A DNA stretch of 64,000 nt, taken from Mytilisepta virgata. Its lineage: Eukaryota; Mollusca; Bivalvia; Mytilida; Mytilidae. The translations under genes were made by a program, and so were the position numbers. Under the pieces are notes generated by a model. That model ran no database searches. It was not told where the DNA came from and saw nothing but the letters and a program-made list of their open reading frames with translations. Of the stretch, positions 1 to 11,956 are shown one piece after another. Numbering within the stretch: the stretch's first letter is position 1; each line of letters starts with the position of its first letter. The stretch covers positions 41,241,135 through 41,305,134 of the forward strand of contig CM051517.1 of assembly GCA_028015205.1 (NCBI GenBank), given 5' to 3'.

Positions 1-136
1 AATCTAATCTAAATAATCCTTCATCCCGATTATTTATTGTCTTTTATATAATTATTGTACTTTGTGACATATAGTAAATTTGAACTTCTTGTACTTTCTC
101 CTATTTCTATCCTCTAACTCGTTTTGCTTATGACCA

Positions 137-290
137 TTGTATTACAGTTTTCTGTGTTTTTTTGTTGTGCTTGTGGTTGTTCATTTGTCTTCCCGGGTTT
201 GTCTGTCCAATGGATTACGTTTTTTTTTATTGCTCCTTAGGTATAGTGTCCTTTTTATTAGTTTTAATGCTAATGAGTATAATGTTTATA
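137..290 (+). repeat. Retroelement 3'-tail fragment
   Basis: This stretch resembles the 3' untranslated tail of the Penelope-like element at 31.9-33.2 kb and of its copy at 39.0-39.3 kb. Shared words include 'ttctgtgttt', 'tgtgcttgtggttgttcatt' and 'cccgggtttgtctgtccaatgg' up to a following 'ctccttaggt'. Only the tail is present, as expected for a 5'-truncated copy. The short frame here that encodes hydrophobic residues is a by-product of this T-rich repeat, not a gene. Confidence 0.6.
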
Positions 291-299
291 CAGATAACA

Positions 300-545
300 A
301 AATGACAAAACAGTGGGAAAGTCCATAAGATCAAAGGTCAAGACAAATTCCGACGACGGTGAGAACACATAAAAAGGAAACAATACTAGAAAGATTTAAT
401 CAAACAGAATTAAAACGAGGCATCATTAGAACTAAAGCACAAGCAAAACAAGTTCCCAACAAGATAAAAATAAGATAAAAAACTGAAGTGACAGCAGGTG
501 CTACGGAAGGGTAAACACGTCCTGCTTCATTAATAGTACCCTCGC
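300..545 (-). repeat. Diverged retroelement-tail fragment
   Basis: Read on the minus strand, this contains a decayed version of the 'cctgctt...acccttccgtagcacctg' segment found in the Penelope-like tails. Its other end, 'cagtgggaaagtccataag', is shared with the repeat near 35680. No gene is seen. From 546 to 967 I recognise only the sequence downstream of the MAM gene. Confidence 0.4.
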
Positions 546-967
546 ATTGAAAGTGAGTTACATCAGATGAAGTACTGTATGAAGTGTTAATCAAAGTAAA
601 AGTTAAGATAATGTATCAGCAATGATAAGCTGTAAGTAATACATATTGATTCTAGGTTGTATACTCGTATTGTAACATGGCGTATGTTGTATGTAAAAAT
701 GTCAGACTTTCCTTGCTTTGTACATTATACACAATTCAGGAAAAATGAAATTGCAAAACACAATACACAATCGTAATATAACGATGGTGAGAAAAAGGGT
801 ATCTGAATCAAATATTCAGTTATACAACACTGAAGACCATACTTACACAAATGAACACTTACAACAATAATTCTGTAGTTATTCGCAAATGACATACAAA
901 TATACGTACCTTCATGTATCTAATTCAGACTTTAAACAAATGAAGCATTATATAAAACTGGTATAAT

Positions 968-973
968 TTTATT
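968..973 (-). terminator. Polyadenylation signal of the MAM-domain gene
   Basis: AATAAA on the minus strand lies 24 bases beyond the TAA stop at 997-999. Its closeness to the stop suggests a very short 3' UTR. Assignment is by position only. Confidence 0.55.
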
Positions 974-996
974 TCTAAACAGAAATTAAGTATACG

Positions 997-3900
997 TTAA
1001 AGTTTTGTCGCATTATGTTCTTTCCAAATTTCGTTTTGGTCTATTTGAAGTTGCTTTACATCTAACGTTAATTCAATTGCATCAAAATTTAAATCATTAT
1101 TATCATGTAACATATCTTCTCCTGGCGTTTGAAAATTCGTGTCCGCATTATCATCTAACAGCACAGATGTGACAGTATTACAGCCTACTGTACGCTTTGA
1201 CATTTGCATTCTATCTGCTCGACGAATACAGCAACACAACAATATTAAGATAATTATCCACATCAATCCACCAATAGAACAAATAATTATGTATGGTAAG
1301 GGCACATAACTATTATCTGTTCTTTCATCTATAATTGTATTAGTTTGTGGTGTCGTTTCTAGCAAACAAGAAAAAAATAATTACATATGTAATTATATTG
1401 CAGGAATTGTATAATTATAAAAAGAGATACTCCTTTTCATAATAACTTTGATTGCCTGACTCGTTTGAATGAAAGTAAACAGTCATTTGTTAGGAAAGAC
1501 CCCATTTTAATCAGTTAATCAACAGATATCCCAATTTCGAAAAGTTAATTTATTTCGGTATTTATAGAAATGAATTACGGGAAATTTCTGAATTATGCCT
1601 TTACAGAAATTAATAATGAAAATAAAAATCAGTTGAATCTAAAATGAGAAGATGTGATACTTTTTATCGAATAATAGCATTTAGTTACATTGTAATATAT
1701 ATATATGTCTTCAACTATTCAAGTAACCACTATACACAGAACTATAACAGTTTGCATTAATTATTACAATATCTTTGATAAAATATCTAAATAATATTGT
1801 CCAAATATATATTTTTCACAATTTCTTAAAACATAGATCATATACATGGCAAAATTTGAGGCAAACTTTTACTCCTTTTAAAATGTCAGTGCATCTCCAT
1901 CTTGTAATTAGATCTTTATATTCTTTTCTATTATTATTGTTTGTTATCTGAAATCGAATTAGAGAGATGAAAGCGGTATAAACTTACCAGTCTCCTTCAC
2001 TGTGGTTGAAGGCTGTACCTCTTCTATATAGTAGATAATATATGAAAATAGAACAAAATGAAATAATCAATATACATATTACAAAGATGATGTAACATGA
2101 TTTCAACTTATTGCTTCGATATTTTTTTTTTAAGTTCGGGTTTTTCACTTAAAGTTCAAAATCAGACAAGAGAAAGTACATTGATACAATACAAATTTGT
2201 CAAACTTCATAAATTTTTACCTATATAGTTTATAAAATAATAATCATTTGTGATATACATTTTCTAAATGATGCTCGTGAAAGAACTGTGGGTTTTATTT
2301 ATACAGCTTACCTCAAAAGTTAAAATTTCAAAAAACAGTACGTTGCATTACTTGTTTTCTGTGTATCATTGTCACTGAAGATTCGTAATAGTTATCCCAC
2401 AAGGACGCGGTGTGTCTGTATAAGATCATCCCGAGGGCCGGAGGCCCGAGGGATGATCTTATACAGACACACCAAGTCCGAGTGGGATAACTATTTTACA
2501 TCCCAGCTCATCCGTGATAAATAATAATAAACTTAAAGTAAACATTTCAGTACTATTTTACGTTATAATATACTTTTATATATATTATATATTGTATTCC
2601 CCACTGGAACCCCGAACTTAATATTCTTATAGGTAAAATTAACGTTAATCGGTGTGAGCTTCACTGGCCTATTGGTTAACGTGGATGGCTAATAAACGAA
2701 CGGTCCCAGGTTCGATTCTCGGTACATTCTTTCTAAATTTTAATGTTAATTTTTAATTTGTAATTTATGTTTCTGCATAAATTTTCTAAGTTTTAATCGT
2801 GAGTAAATTGTTCCCGTCAACTTTAAACTAACAAAGCACTCTTGCTGGGGTGATCTGGCAGGGGTGATCCGTCTCAGATCACCCCTGTAAAAACAAAGGA
2901 GCCGGGATGTAACGTCTGATATTTATGCCAAACTCGTTAAAACATTGGTATTCGGAGAATAAAGGCAATAAGCAATCTAATTTAAGAAAGAACAGAGAAG
3001 TCGTGACTTTATTTGCTTTCCTATACCTATGCCCAGCCAAAAAAAAAAGTGTTTTCAAGTTCTCTTAATACACTCTAAGGCCTTTATTAAACATTTATAT
3101 ACACACCTGCTCCTATAATAGAAATGTCATCAATTGCAATATCTGAAGACGTACTGCCAACCATTGCCTGAAACCCTATCTAAAAACCAGATTTAATGTA
3201 GAAATAAATTTATACAGAACATAAAAGAACATATCTTTATTTGTCAATTTGACGCCCAAATTTGAGCAGTTTTTGCAACTCCAAAATAATTATATATACA
3301 AGTATTCATTTCTTTTCGACACGTTTATACGAAGGTTCATGGAAAAAAAAAAGAAATATATACGATTTGATCTATCGGCTAACAATGTGTATACTGAAAG
3401 CGACATAACTCTTACGATTTTCTAATCATGTATCCATCTTAAATGTACTTTGAAAACATTTAAATTCGAAAGTGTAAAATGATAAAATCCTATTTTAAAT
3501 ATAGACGCCTTGTGGTTTTCACATACACATTTTTTCAATCTTTCGTATAATACTTCGTTGATATATTTAAAAAAAATGGTTACGTAATATAATTTGCCGT
3601 TCTAAACACAGGGAAGTACGACGGTCTGGTATAGAATCGTTTTTAAAGGAAAACATATTTACTCAAGTCAATGGAAAGTGGTCGTTTTATCATCAAGTCA
3701 ATACTTTTAGATAATTGTCAGTTAAAAGCGATTATTGCGAAAACTTCCCTTATATAAACTTTTCTGTTCTACATGTATTACAGAATGTATTGAATTGCTG
3801 TCTGCGACGGATCTTATTGTTTTTCTGGCTTTATTTTATCAATTTTCCAGAATTAGTGGGTTCATTGACTTTAAATTTATCAATTGAGTCTCTTTGTTCA

Positions 3901-6900
3901 AACAAGGATTAAAGAAAGGATTTGGACGGAGAATAAATATTTGACATATAATCCACACAAGCAGTGATGAAGGATCTAGAAAAGGAACAATCGTGTTCAT
4001 CATCTACAAGTCAATGCATTTTTAATCTTATGGTACATTGTTTCGTATCCTTATAACTTCAAAATTCTGTTTTAATCAAGACCATTTCTTTATACACTCA
4101 TCCGTTGCAGATAGAGTTATCTGAGGAGTTATCAAATATACAAAGAGTTAATATTTCTTATTTACCCTGAAATATCCCTTTTCTTCTAAATATACGACAG
4201 ATGCATTCCACCGGGGGCCTTGTTCGCCTTCAATTGTTATTAACCGCTGCTTTTTTAGTTCACTATCTTGATAAACATACACCTTAAGACTCTGTATAAA
4301 TATACCGTGCATGTAATACCAAAACGTCAGGTTCACGGTATCTTGTGTAGATTCCAGAATAGGGGAGTAGAAAATTGCAACATCACGATGCCTCTGGCTG
4401 GTTGTTTCCAGGTATATATAGTAACCATCTGTAAAAGTGTATATTGATATTAAGTCTCTGTCCAAATATGATGAACTGATGCAAATTTAATTTCATGTTT
4501 ATAATTTCTTCGGTTTTATATGGGCAATTTTTAAATTCTCTAAATGTCAAGCTGATTGTTCAATTTTATGATTTGTTGATATACATGCACTTGTTTTTTT
4601 TTGCTCCCTCATGTACATGCAGCTGGTATAGTATCAGTAAATGGTAAGTATCAAGTATATTAGGGAAACTCAATATTCTGTATGTAAGCTGTCAGTTTTT
4701 GGTGTATCGTTGAATACTAACAAGTTTTCAGATGAAGAACAGAATTAAAACGCTGTCCAATTTCTTTTTGTATTACGTTCAAGTATTCCGTGTAAACACC
4801 CACGTATGTCTCTAATTCATAACAATTTGTTATATTCAAACTTTTACAATATGATAATGGAAATGTGATTCGATGAAATAAATTCATATATACTCTCTCA
4901 AAAAAGAAACGCAACATACAGAAAATAGGAAATTTACTTCATATATTATTTTCATAATTTATGATATAAATAATTTACACAGGAATGCAAAAATTGGCAC
5001 ACTTCTTGTTCATGAGTTCTTTTACCTTGGAATATCACAGTTTGTCACATATTGTCAATAAATCACTCATAAATTGTCAATATCTGGTATGTCCACCATT
5101 TGCTTGTAACACAGCCCCGACTCTTCTTGGCATAGATTGAATTAAACGCTGAGTTCGAACACGCGGTATCCTTTGCCACTCAAACTGAAGTGCCTGCTGT
5201 AATTGTTGCAGATTTTGCGGTGGTGGTTGTCGTTGGCGCACGCGCCGATCCACTTCATCCCACAAATGTTCAATTGGATTAAGATCGGGTGATCGTGACG
5301 GCCAACGGATCACATTGACATTCTGTTGTTCTAAAAAGTCTACTGTTACACGTGCTGTATGTGGTCGGGCATTGTCGTGCTGAAAAATTTCTCTCCGAAT
5401 GTCAATTACGGGCAATAAATGAGGTCGTAAAATTTCGTCTCTATACCTAACAGCGTTCAGATTGCCTTGGATATGTATCAGCTGTGTGTTTCTGGCATAA
5501 GAAATAGCGGCCCACATCATAACACTGCCTCCGCCAAAATTGTCTCTCTCCACAACACAGTTTTGCGCAAAACGTTCGTTTCGGCGCCTATACACACGTA
5601 TGCGACCATCTCGCTTTTCCAGTTGAAAACGTGACTCATCGCTGAACCATACTCTTCTCCAGTTCTGTAAATTCCATGCACGAACTGTAGTACACCATCT
5701 AACCCTCGCTCGGCGGTGTTGGCGTCTCAGTGTTGCTCCAAAGTAAGGTCTTCTTGCCCTCAATCCATGAAAACGTAACCGATTGCGTACTGTCTGTGCT
5801 GATATACGGCGCAACCCAGGGACGTTTACAGCTGTTTCTGTTGCAGCAATAGTCCTATTCCGCAGATGGAAAAGTCTGATGTAACGATCTTGCGCCCTGG
5901 TTGTAACACGCGGGCGCCCTGAACGTGGCCGATCTGTCGTAGTACCAAGCTGCATGTAGCGTCCCCAAAGGCGTGAAATTGTGCTACGATGAACATTGTA
6001 CGTTACAGCAACAGCATTCTGTGATTCTCCGGCCTCTAGTCGTCCGATAGCGATATTCCGGGTAGCAGCGTCTAACCTTGGCATAGCGTCACCTCATCAG
6101 AATTTTATTTTACGAATGCATTCATGAAAAGAAATACCGGGTTTTTATACCGACTGACTGAGCTAAAAAATAACCCATGATTTGCACGTGAAAGTCGACC
6201 CAGTTTTTGGCAATGCGTAAATCGTAGGGTGTCCCAGATTGCGACCAAAGTCGTTTACGGGTGGATGAATTTAAATGATTGTACCTGGAAACTTTTTATG
6301 AAGGTGTAATTATGATCATGTGTACATATATTTTGATATTTATTGGTTATTTGTCCGGAAAAATAATATTTCAAAAAGATAATCTGATGTTGCGTTTCTT
6401 TTTTGAGAGAGTATATTATCCCGTTTAGATACACACAATTATGGTTGAAAAATCTGTTCCGAACACATATTGGCTATGAAAGAGGTCGAAAATTAATTAA
6501 GAGCGGATTTTCCAGCTATATTCGTATGTAATTAACTACAATTAAACAAACACACTAATTAGGAACTTGTTTTACATATATATCGAAACATGTTCCTGGA
6601 TTTTAAGGCAGAATAATGGGATTATTTAACATTGTCCTTTGTTATGCATGTCAGTCGTCCTTCATGCTAAAAACTAATAAAGAATGACGATTTAACACTG
6701 AATCCATAGTGTCGAATGTCTATGACCCTTTCTATCACAAGGTGACATGAACAAGGATCTTTTTTTTCAGAAAAATAACAGACTTATACCCTACCGGTGC
6801 GCCTGGTGCATGCTCAAGTTCAAGTTCTTGATAGACTTTCTGACCCCTTTCCTCTGGAATTTTTATGCTGTTTTTACCGGAGCACTTGGTCACAACTCCC

Positions 6901-9728
6901 AGTTTTTGATGGAGTCCGAGCTGCTCACTATATTTAATTTTTTTGTGTTGTGGTTTCTAAGGTTTTGAGTGTTTTGTGTGGCGTTGTCCTAGTTTTACTG
7001 GTCTTGTCTTTGTCTCTGGACTTATGAGTTTGATACTTCTGTTTACATTGTTTTTCGATGGGTTGTTGTTTCCGAGGCAAATGTTCCAAATCTTTTCCGT
7101 TTTCCAACATTGCTGAATATTTGAATCCACCCGCAATATTTACTTAGTCGTAGATGCAGATAGTTTTTTATGCAACCAAATGACCAGGATAAACCGGGAG
7201 CAGTTATATAGATATATATATATATTACAGTTAAGTGCAGACATAACCTCTCACCAAGTTAACGTAGAGCAGTTCTACTGACTGCTCCAAGTTAACTTAG
7301 AGCAGTTCTGCTGACTGCTTTAGAACTGCTCTAGAATAGAATCCTGACTGCTCTAGAACATAATCCTGACCGATTTTGACTGCTCTAAGCTGTCATGGTC
7401 AAGAACAGCTCTAACCTATCATGGCATGGTCTAGAACAGCTCTAACCTGTCATGGTCTAGAACAGTTCTATAACATTGTCATAGAATTGATCATATTACC
7501 CACCCATTCATGGTATGGATCATATCACTGACCTGACTTTTTTTTAGCTCACCTGGCCATAGGCCATGTGAGCTATTGCCATCACTTGGCGTCCGTCGTC
7601 GTCGTCGTCTGTCGTCGTCGTCGTCGTCTGTAAACTTTTTCAAATGTTAACTCGTCCTAAACTACTGGACCGACTTCAACCTAACTTTGCAGAATTGTTC
7701 TTTAGGGCATCTGGAAAATTTCTATCGTTTAAAATTTTTGAAATGTCGAAAAATATGGCTGTCGTTACTATAAATAGAACATAGGGGTAAATTGCTGTTT
7801 TTTGCTAATAACTCAAAAACCGTTACAGATATCGAAAATCTGACATGGGGTAAAATTGATCAGCATGACAAGATCTACCTACCCTGAAATTTTGAGGAAA
7901 TTCCAAAACCCATTTAGGAGTTATTGCCCTTTTTTCACATTTTTGGCTTTTTTTATGTTATTATTTCAAAAATCTTCTTCTCTGAAACTACTACTCAAAA
8001 TCATATGAAACTTGGTAAGATTGTTGCTTAGGGTACCCTGCATAGAACTGATGTGGGGATTTTTGATTCGTCGAAAAACATGGCCGCTGTTACTAAAAAT
8101 AGAACATAGGGGTAAATTGCTGTTTTTAGCTAATAACTCAAAAACCGTTACAGATATCGAAAATCTGACATGGTGTAAATTTGATCAGCATGACAAGATC
8201 TACCTACCCTGAAATTTTGAAGGAAATTCCAAAACCCATTTAGGAGTTATTGTCCTTTTTTCGTCAAATTTTCATAATTTAACATTTTTCGTCATTTATC
8301 TCCAAAACTATTTGAGATAGAAGTGAAATGTAAATTTGAAAAATGTTTGCCATGTTGAGATCTACATACCCTGAAATTTTAAAGGAAATCCCAAAACCCA
8401 TTTAGGAGTTATTGCCCTTTTTTGTCAAATTTTTAAAATTTTAACATTTTTGCATTTATCTCCAAAACTATTTGAGATAGAAGTGAAATGTAAATTGAAA
8501 AATGTTTGCCATGTTGAGATCTACCTACCCTGAAATTTTGAAGGGAATCCCAAATTCTATTTAGGAGTTATTGGTTTGTGTAATTTGAGGTCGGGTTCTG
8601 TTACATTTATTTAAGGTTCACCCTTATTCCTGGTCAATTTTGTCAACTTCCTGCCAGGACTACCACCATCAGGGAACATATTTTAACATTAAACCTTATG
8701 AAAAATAAATCTTCAACAAATTTTCCCTGAACAATTGAACCAATTGCAACAAACTTGGTCAAATAGTTGATTAATTGTCCAATGAAAACCAGACTCCAGG
8801 TGAGCGATACAGGCTCTGGTGAGCCTCTTGTTTTTAATTTAAATTTCTTTTTTTTAAATGTTAATTTTGTTTATTTTTTTTTAAATTGTAATTTTATTTA
8901 TTTATTTATTTTTTATTGTTTAATTTTATTATTATTATTTTTGTTTACTCAAGATCTTTTCTTCTTGAGTAAGCAACTATAAAAAAAAAATGGGATGGCC
9001 TCCGATGACGGGTTCTGTAATGATGGTATAACCATTGATAAAATGTAGAGATATCATCGTGGACCAGGACTGCTCTAATTCTTGGCCAGAGCTGTTCTAA
9101 AAAGCTGTCGTGAACCAGGACTGCTCTGATTCTTGACCAGAGCTGTTCTAAAAGGCAGTCGTGGACCAGGACTAAATTAAGGTTCAAGTTAAAAACGTGA
9201 ATAGAAACCAAGAAAAATGAGTAGTGAATTAAACTTCTATAAAACGGGGTCAGTTAATACATTGTGTCCCTGGGAAGGATGATTACGTACCACTCGGTAA
9301 ATCCCAGTTTTGAGTATATTTGTACTCAGTAAACTTTCTTGAAGAAATGACAGAAGTTAAATATTTGTCAAAATGAAGCCTTTCTGTCGAACCTTAAATG
9401 GATCAATAAAAGTGCACCGTCATAAAAGCCATTTATCAGTTTTTCAGCTGGGTGTGATTTCAAGTTCAATTAAAAGTGGACCAAATTAATTTTTAGCATT
9501 TTTACCTTTATCGAGACGGTCTCCAGGTGGACCCGTATTAGCTGTTAATGTTGGTCCTTTCCAAATGGTCCAGTTCGCAGCATAAATTGTTCTATTGTTT
9601 TCAAAAGTCCATCCTTGACACATTTCTCCGGCATTAAAGTTGCAATTAATATCACTGCTCGACAGATCTACTTCATAAAGAGAACATAAAGCCACCATGA
9701 ATGATATCAATGTTCGTATATTTCTCAT
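997..9728 (-). CDS. MAM-domain single-pass membrane protein, five exons
   Basis: Exons on the minus strand: 9728-9506, 4428-4166, 3179-3107, 2023-1988 and 1358-997. Together they encode 318 aa, with GT-AG borders and agreeing phases (1,0,1,1). Residues 1 to about 25 form a signal peptide (MRNIRTLISFMVALC...). A MAM domain follows at about 29-184: it opens with CNFNAGEMCQGW, continues through GPPGDRLDKDGYYIYLE and FWYYMHG, and ends with DIAIDDISI. A short Thr-rich stalk precedes a transmembrane helix at about 219-242 ending in CCC, then RR and an acidic tail of about 75 residues. N-glycosylation sequons sit at N45, N52, N107 and N149. MAM domains mediate extracellular adhesion or dimerisation, so a cell-surface role is likely; the ligand is unknown. 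Only two cysteines are visible in the MAM module instead of the usual four. The start is the ATG directly before the signal peptide; an in-frame ATG 48 bases upstream is possible. Intron 1 (5.1 kb) carries a Tc1 element and other repeats. Confidence 0.85.
2387..2495. repeat. 109-bp near-perfect palindrome
   Basis: The left arm begins 'aatagttatcccac' and the right arm ends 'gtgggataactatt'. Between them 'gtgtgtctgtataagatcat' pairs with its complement around the centre 'gagggccggaggcccgag'. It lies in MAM intron 3 and abuts the tRNA-like element to its right. Most likely a foldback or MITE-type element. Confidence 0.85.
2496..2912. mobile_element. Non-autonomous element with terminal inverted repeats
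   Basis: The ends are inverted: 'ttacatcccagctc' (2496-2509) against 'gagccgggatgtaa' (2899-2912), 13 of 14 matching. Inside are a tRNA-like stretch (2665-2718) and a small hairpin 'ggggtgatc...gatcacccc' near 2850-2886. No protein is encoded. It may form one composite unit with the palindrome on its left. Confidence 0.6.
2655..2735 (+). other. tRNA-like polymerase III promoter (SINE-type head)
   Basis: An A-box-like TGGCCTATTGG (2665-2675) and a B box GGTTCGATTC (2709-2718) are spaced as in a tRNA gene. The bases around the B box form a T arm with four of five pairs. I cannot fold a full cloverleaf with a credible anticodon arm or acceptor stem, so this is a tRNA-derived relic rather than a working tRNA gene. 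Confidence 0.5.
4889..6415 (-). mobile_element. Intact Tc1-type DNA transposon
   Basis: The 29-bp terminal inverted repeats at 4889-4917 and 6387-6415 are identical (outer part TATACTCTCTCAAAAAAGAA). Taking TA as the target-site duplication, the element proper is 4891-6413, 1523 bp. It carries one uninterrupted transposase gene on the minus strand and sits in intron 1 of the MAM gene in the same orientation. Identical ends plus an open frame point to recent insertion. Confidence 0.93.
5077..6084 (-). CDS. Tc1/mariner-superfamily transposase (DD34E)
   Basis: This 335-aa protein cuts and pastes its own element by binding the terminal repeats. The N-terminal paired-like DNA-binding region has a first helix-turn-helix around residues 12-45, followed by the GRPR motif at 56-59. 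The RNase H-like catalytic core has D149 (WFSDESRF), D237 (HDNARPHTA) and E272 (SPDLNPIEHLW). Thirty-four residues separate the last two, the Tc1 signature. The length is typical for the family (about 335-345 aa) and no stop or frameshift is seen. The ATG at 6084 is the natural start, followed at once by the HTH. The frame is more GC-rich than its surroundings, fitting recent arrival. Whether it is active is not shown. Confidence 0.95.
   Translation of the reverse strand: MPRLDAATRNIAIGRLEAGESQNAVAVTYNVHRSTISRLWGRYMQLGTTTDRPRSGRPRVTTRAQDRYIRLFHLRNRTIAATETAVNVPGLRRISAQTVRNRLRFHGLRARRPYFGATLRRQHRRARVRWCTTVRAWNLQNWRRVWFSDESRFQLEKRDGRIRVYRRRNERFAQNCVVERDNFGGGSVMMWAAISYARNTQLIHIQGNLNAVRYRDEILRPHLLPVIDIRREIFQHDNARPHTARVTVDFLEQQNVNVIRWPSRSPDLNPIEHLWDEVDRRVRQRQPPPQNLQQLQQALQFEWQRIPRVRTQRLIQSMPRRVGAVLQANGGHTRY
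6790..7045 (+). repeat. Retroelement 3'-tail-like repeat
   Basis: Contains 'ggagcacttggtcacaact', 'gtttttgatggagt' and a T-rich run ending 'ggacttatgagtttgata'. This type of sequence resembles tails I associate with mussel retroelements. The 73-aa frame at 6747-6968 lies within it and has no recognisable domain. No gene. Confidence 0.35.
7239..7500. repeat. Degenerate AGAGCAGTTCT tandem array
   Basis: A short, partly palindromic word (agagcagttct / actgctctaga) recurs about ten times with variation. A related array, 'gaccaggactgctct...gagctgttct', lies at 9045-9190 on the far side of the long repeat at 7546-8835. The two look like arms of one foldback element split by a later insertion. Confidence 0.6.
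7546..8835 (+). mobile_element. AGCTCACCTGG-type dispersed repeat, copy 1
   Basis: Starts 'agctcacctggcc' and ends 'ccaggtgagcgatacaggct', so the termini are short inverted repeats. Inside, blocks of roughly 170-330 bp repeat in tandem, recognisable by 'aacataggggtaaattgctg' and 'gagatctacctaccctgaaa'-type words. Near the left end is a (GTC)n stretch. No open frame of note. Related copies lie at 37380, 42689 and near 49780-50645, so it is a high-copy family here. Confidence 0.8.
9045..9190. repeat. GACTGCTCT / GAGCTGTTCT repeat array
   Basis: Two long units of the form 'ggaccaggactgctctaatt...ccagagctgttctaaaa' and part of a third. The words are those of the array at 7239-7500. The 88-aa minus-strand frame here is only a translation of these repeats. 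Confidence 0.65.
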
Positions 9729-10429
9729 ATTTTGTACTGACAAGATAATATTGATTACACTTTTTATAATGGTCACTTTGTAGACCTACAACGTACATAA
9801 TATATCAAAAACATCTTCGCGATATACAGTATTATTATAAAGGAATGTAGAGATAATATGGCAAATTTTTTTGGCCGATATGTCCATGAATATTTTTACA
9901 AATTTTCGCAATTTTTTTATCGATTAAAAATCCATTGAATTTGAAAACTGTACTAAAATGACTTATACTCGATAACAAAATTCCTTATGATACCTATATA
10001 TATGTATTTCGATAATTTCTTCTTAAATAATTATAAATTAATATATTCTTACCAAAATTACTCAAGTAAAGAGAGCAGACACAAAATATTTTATAATGTT
10101 TTCCGTGTACTAAAAGTCCCATCTTGTGTGTAGAAAGATATCGCCATGTCTTCAGTGAATTTCTTATCAATCTGTTTTACTAGTAATACAAAGAACATGA
10201 TTTTGTAATGAAATTTATCATTTACATTTATCGGAAACATTAGGAACAACATAATACGTCCGGATTTGTCACTGATAAAACTGTTAAGGTCACTAAAAGC
10301 AAAACTCAGTTAAACTATGAATAAACAAATAGAGCAAATTTTCATATCAGTTTAAGAATAAAACAATAGACTGGACCATCACTTCAATTTTAGGCAATTT
10401 TTAAAAAAAAGGACTGACTTATTCATATT

Positions 10430-10690
10430 CTCAATCATATATACAATAAAATGGATAACATGAAAGGTCAACAATAACAAACGAACGCGACCTAACGGCC
10501 AGAACCCCAGAAAACAATAACATAAAAGAGCACATAAGACAAACATAAAAAAATGAAATAGTAGAGATGGTCCGACTTATAGTACAGACTCTGAACAGGG
10601 TGGGGTTAAGCCAGTTCCATGGGTACCAACCCCCCTCCTTATCTATAAGTTCACACTCTGGTGTATAAAACATACTATATATAAAAGCCA
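10430..10690 (-). repeat. Probable retroelement-tail repeat in the intergenic gap
   Basis: The gap 9729-11956 separates the MAM gene and the protease gene, which point away from each other. Most of it shows nothing recognisable. This segment, read on the minus strand, has the low-complexity T/G-rich style of the other retroelement tails (e.g. 'ttgttttctggggttctgg'). It encodes an 86-aa hydrophobic frame with no family signature. A further piece at 11160-11250 resembles one arm of the hairpin at 18050-18162. Confidence 0.3.
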
Positions 10691-11956
10691 AATCAATAAA
10701 GTATGATTACCATCAATATGACCGCTTGCTAGAACTGCAAATATTGGTTGGACGGTACATAATTTTGATAGCGGGATAACTGTAAAACTAGCCAAGCCTC
10801 TCATGGCTGCTGGTCGGATTCTGTCGCTCTATTAAATGAAAAGGTAAGAAATAACACTCCAATAAAGAGCCTAATGCTGTCGCCTCATAGAGTTCAATAG
10901 AAATCGGCAGTATTCGTGAGAGGCCAGTATAAATTTAAATTCTTTAAGTCAATGGGGTAAACAGCAATTATTACAGAATTACACAAATTTTGGAGTAGGA
11001 CCACTTTCCCGAGTATTTATTTCATTCATACTAGTAACCATTTATGTTTTAATATTAAACATTTACCTACTTTTTATCGTAAACTATTGTATGTAATGCA
11101 TTTTAATGTTAGCAAACAAAAACTGTATGCTTAATCATTAAAGTTCAAGTTTTCTACGGGCAAAGGTGGTGTATACAGGCGACTTGGGTCAATTTGCATC
11201 ACCTTTTGGAATATTGCCAGGAAGGAAATTCAGAACCTAAACCATTTTAATGTTTTATGAAAGGAGATACATAATCTTACTTGCATGTACAGCCAAAAAT
11301 TCTTTGTGGTTCTCAGTTTTCTTCAAGTTCTAAAAATGTCTTTAGTTAATTTGGCAAATTTGGGCTAAACCTGTCTCCCAAATCGATATTGATGTATATA
11401 GATAAGTTTTTAGTGTTTTACTTGTTAGTTATTATTAGCAAATCTTTAGAGACTACATACCAGGTTATGCCTCCAGAAATTTTTAAAGGTTTTAGCCGAC
11501 TTTTTGAAAATGGCCTTATTAGAAGTGAAATATATGCAGGGTAAAATGGCCCTACGTATTGTAGCCCATACTGTAAAAAGATCTTTAGGAACTTTTAATC
11601 TTCTGTGGGTTATTGGCGTGACTATTGCATGTATTCACGATATTACAGTAGAAACTAGAGGGAGAAAACCATCCTATATATTGTAATTATTTTTTAATCT
11701 TTTGTATTGTGAACAAAAATTTTAAAAAAAGACTCAATCACGACAGTTTATTCCACATGTGGTGTCACGTAAATATTTAAAACAATAACACTTTCGCGTC
11801 ATCAAATACAGATAACAATATAGACATAAACAATTGTAAGACAATATTATAGTGCAATTACGATTTATAGCAGTTATAAAACAATAATTCCGATTAAACA
11901 TATTTTACCTCTCCTACGAAGTCAAGTCATTATAACTTGATAATATTTTATTTAAT

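Noticed and set aside
2655..2735. Functional tRNA gene
   Set aside because: A and B boxes are present but a credible acceptor stem and anticodon arm are not.
7546..8835. Regular repeats that could suggest a CRISPR array
   Set aside because: Units are long, diverged and adjacent without spacers, and the sequence is animal nuclear DNA; they belong to a dispersed repeat with inverted ends.
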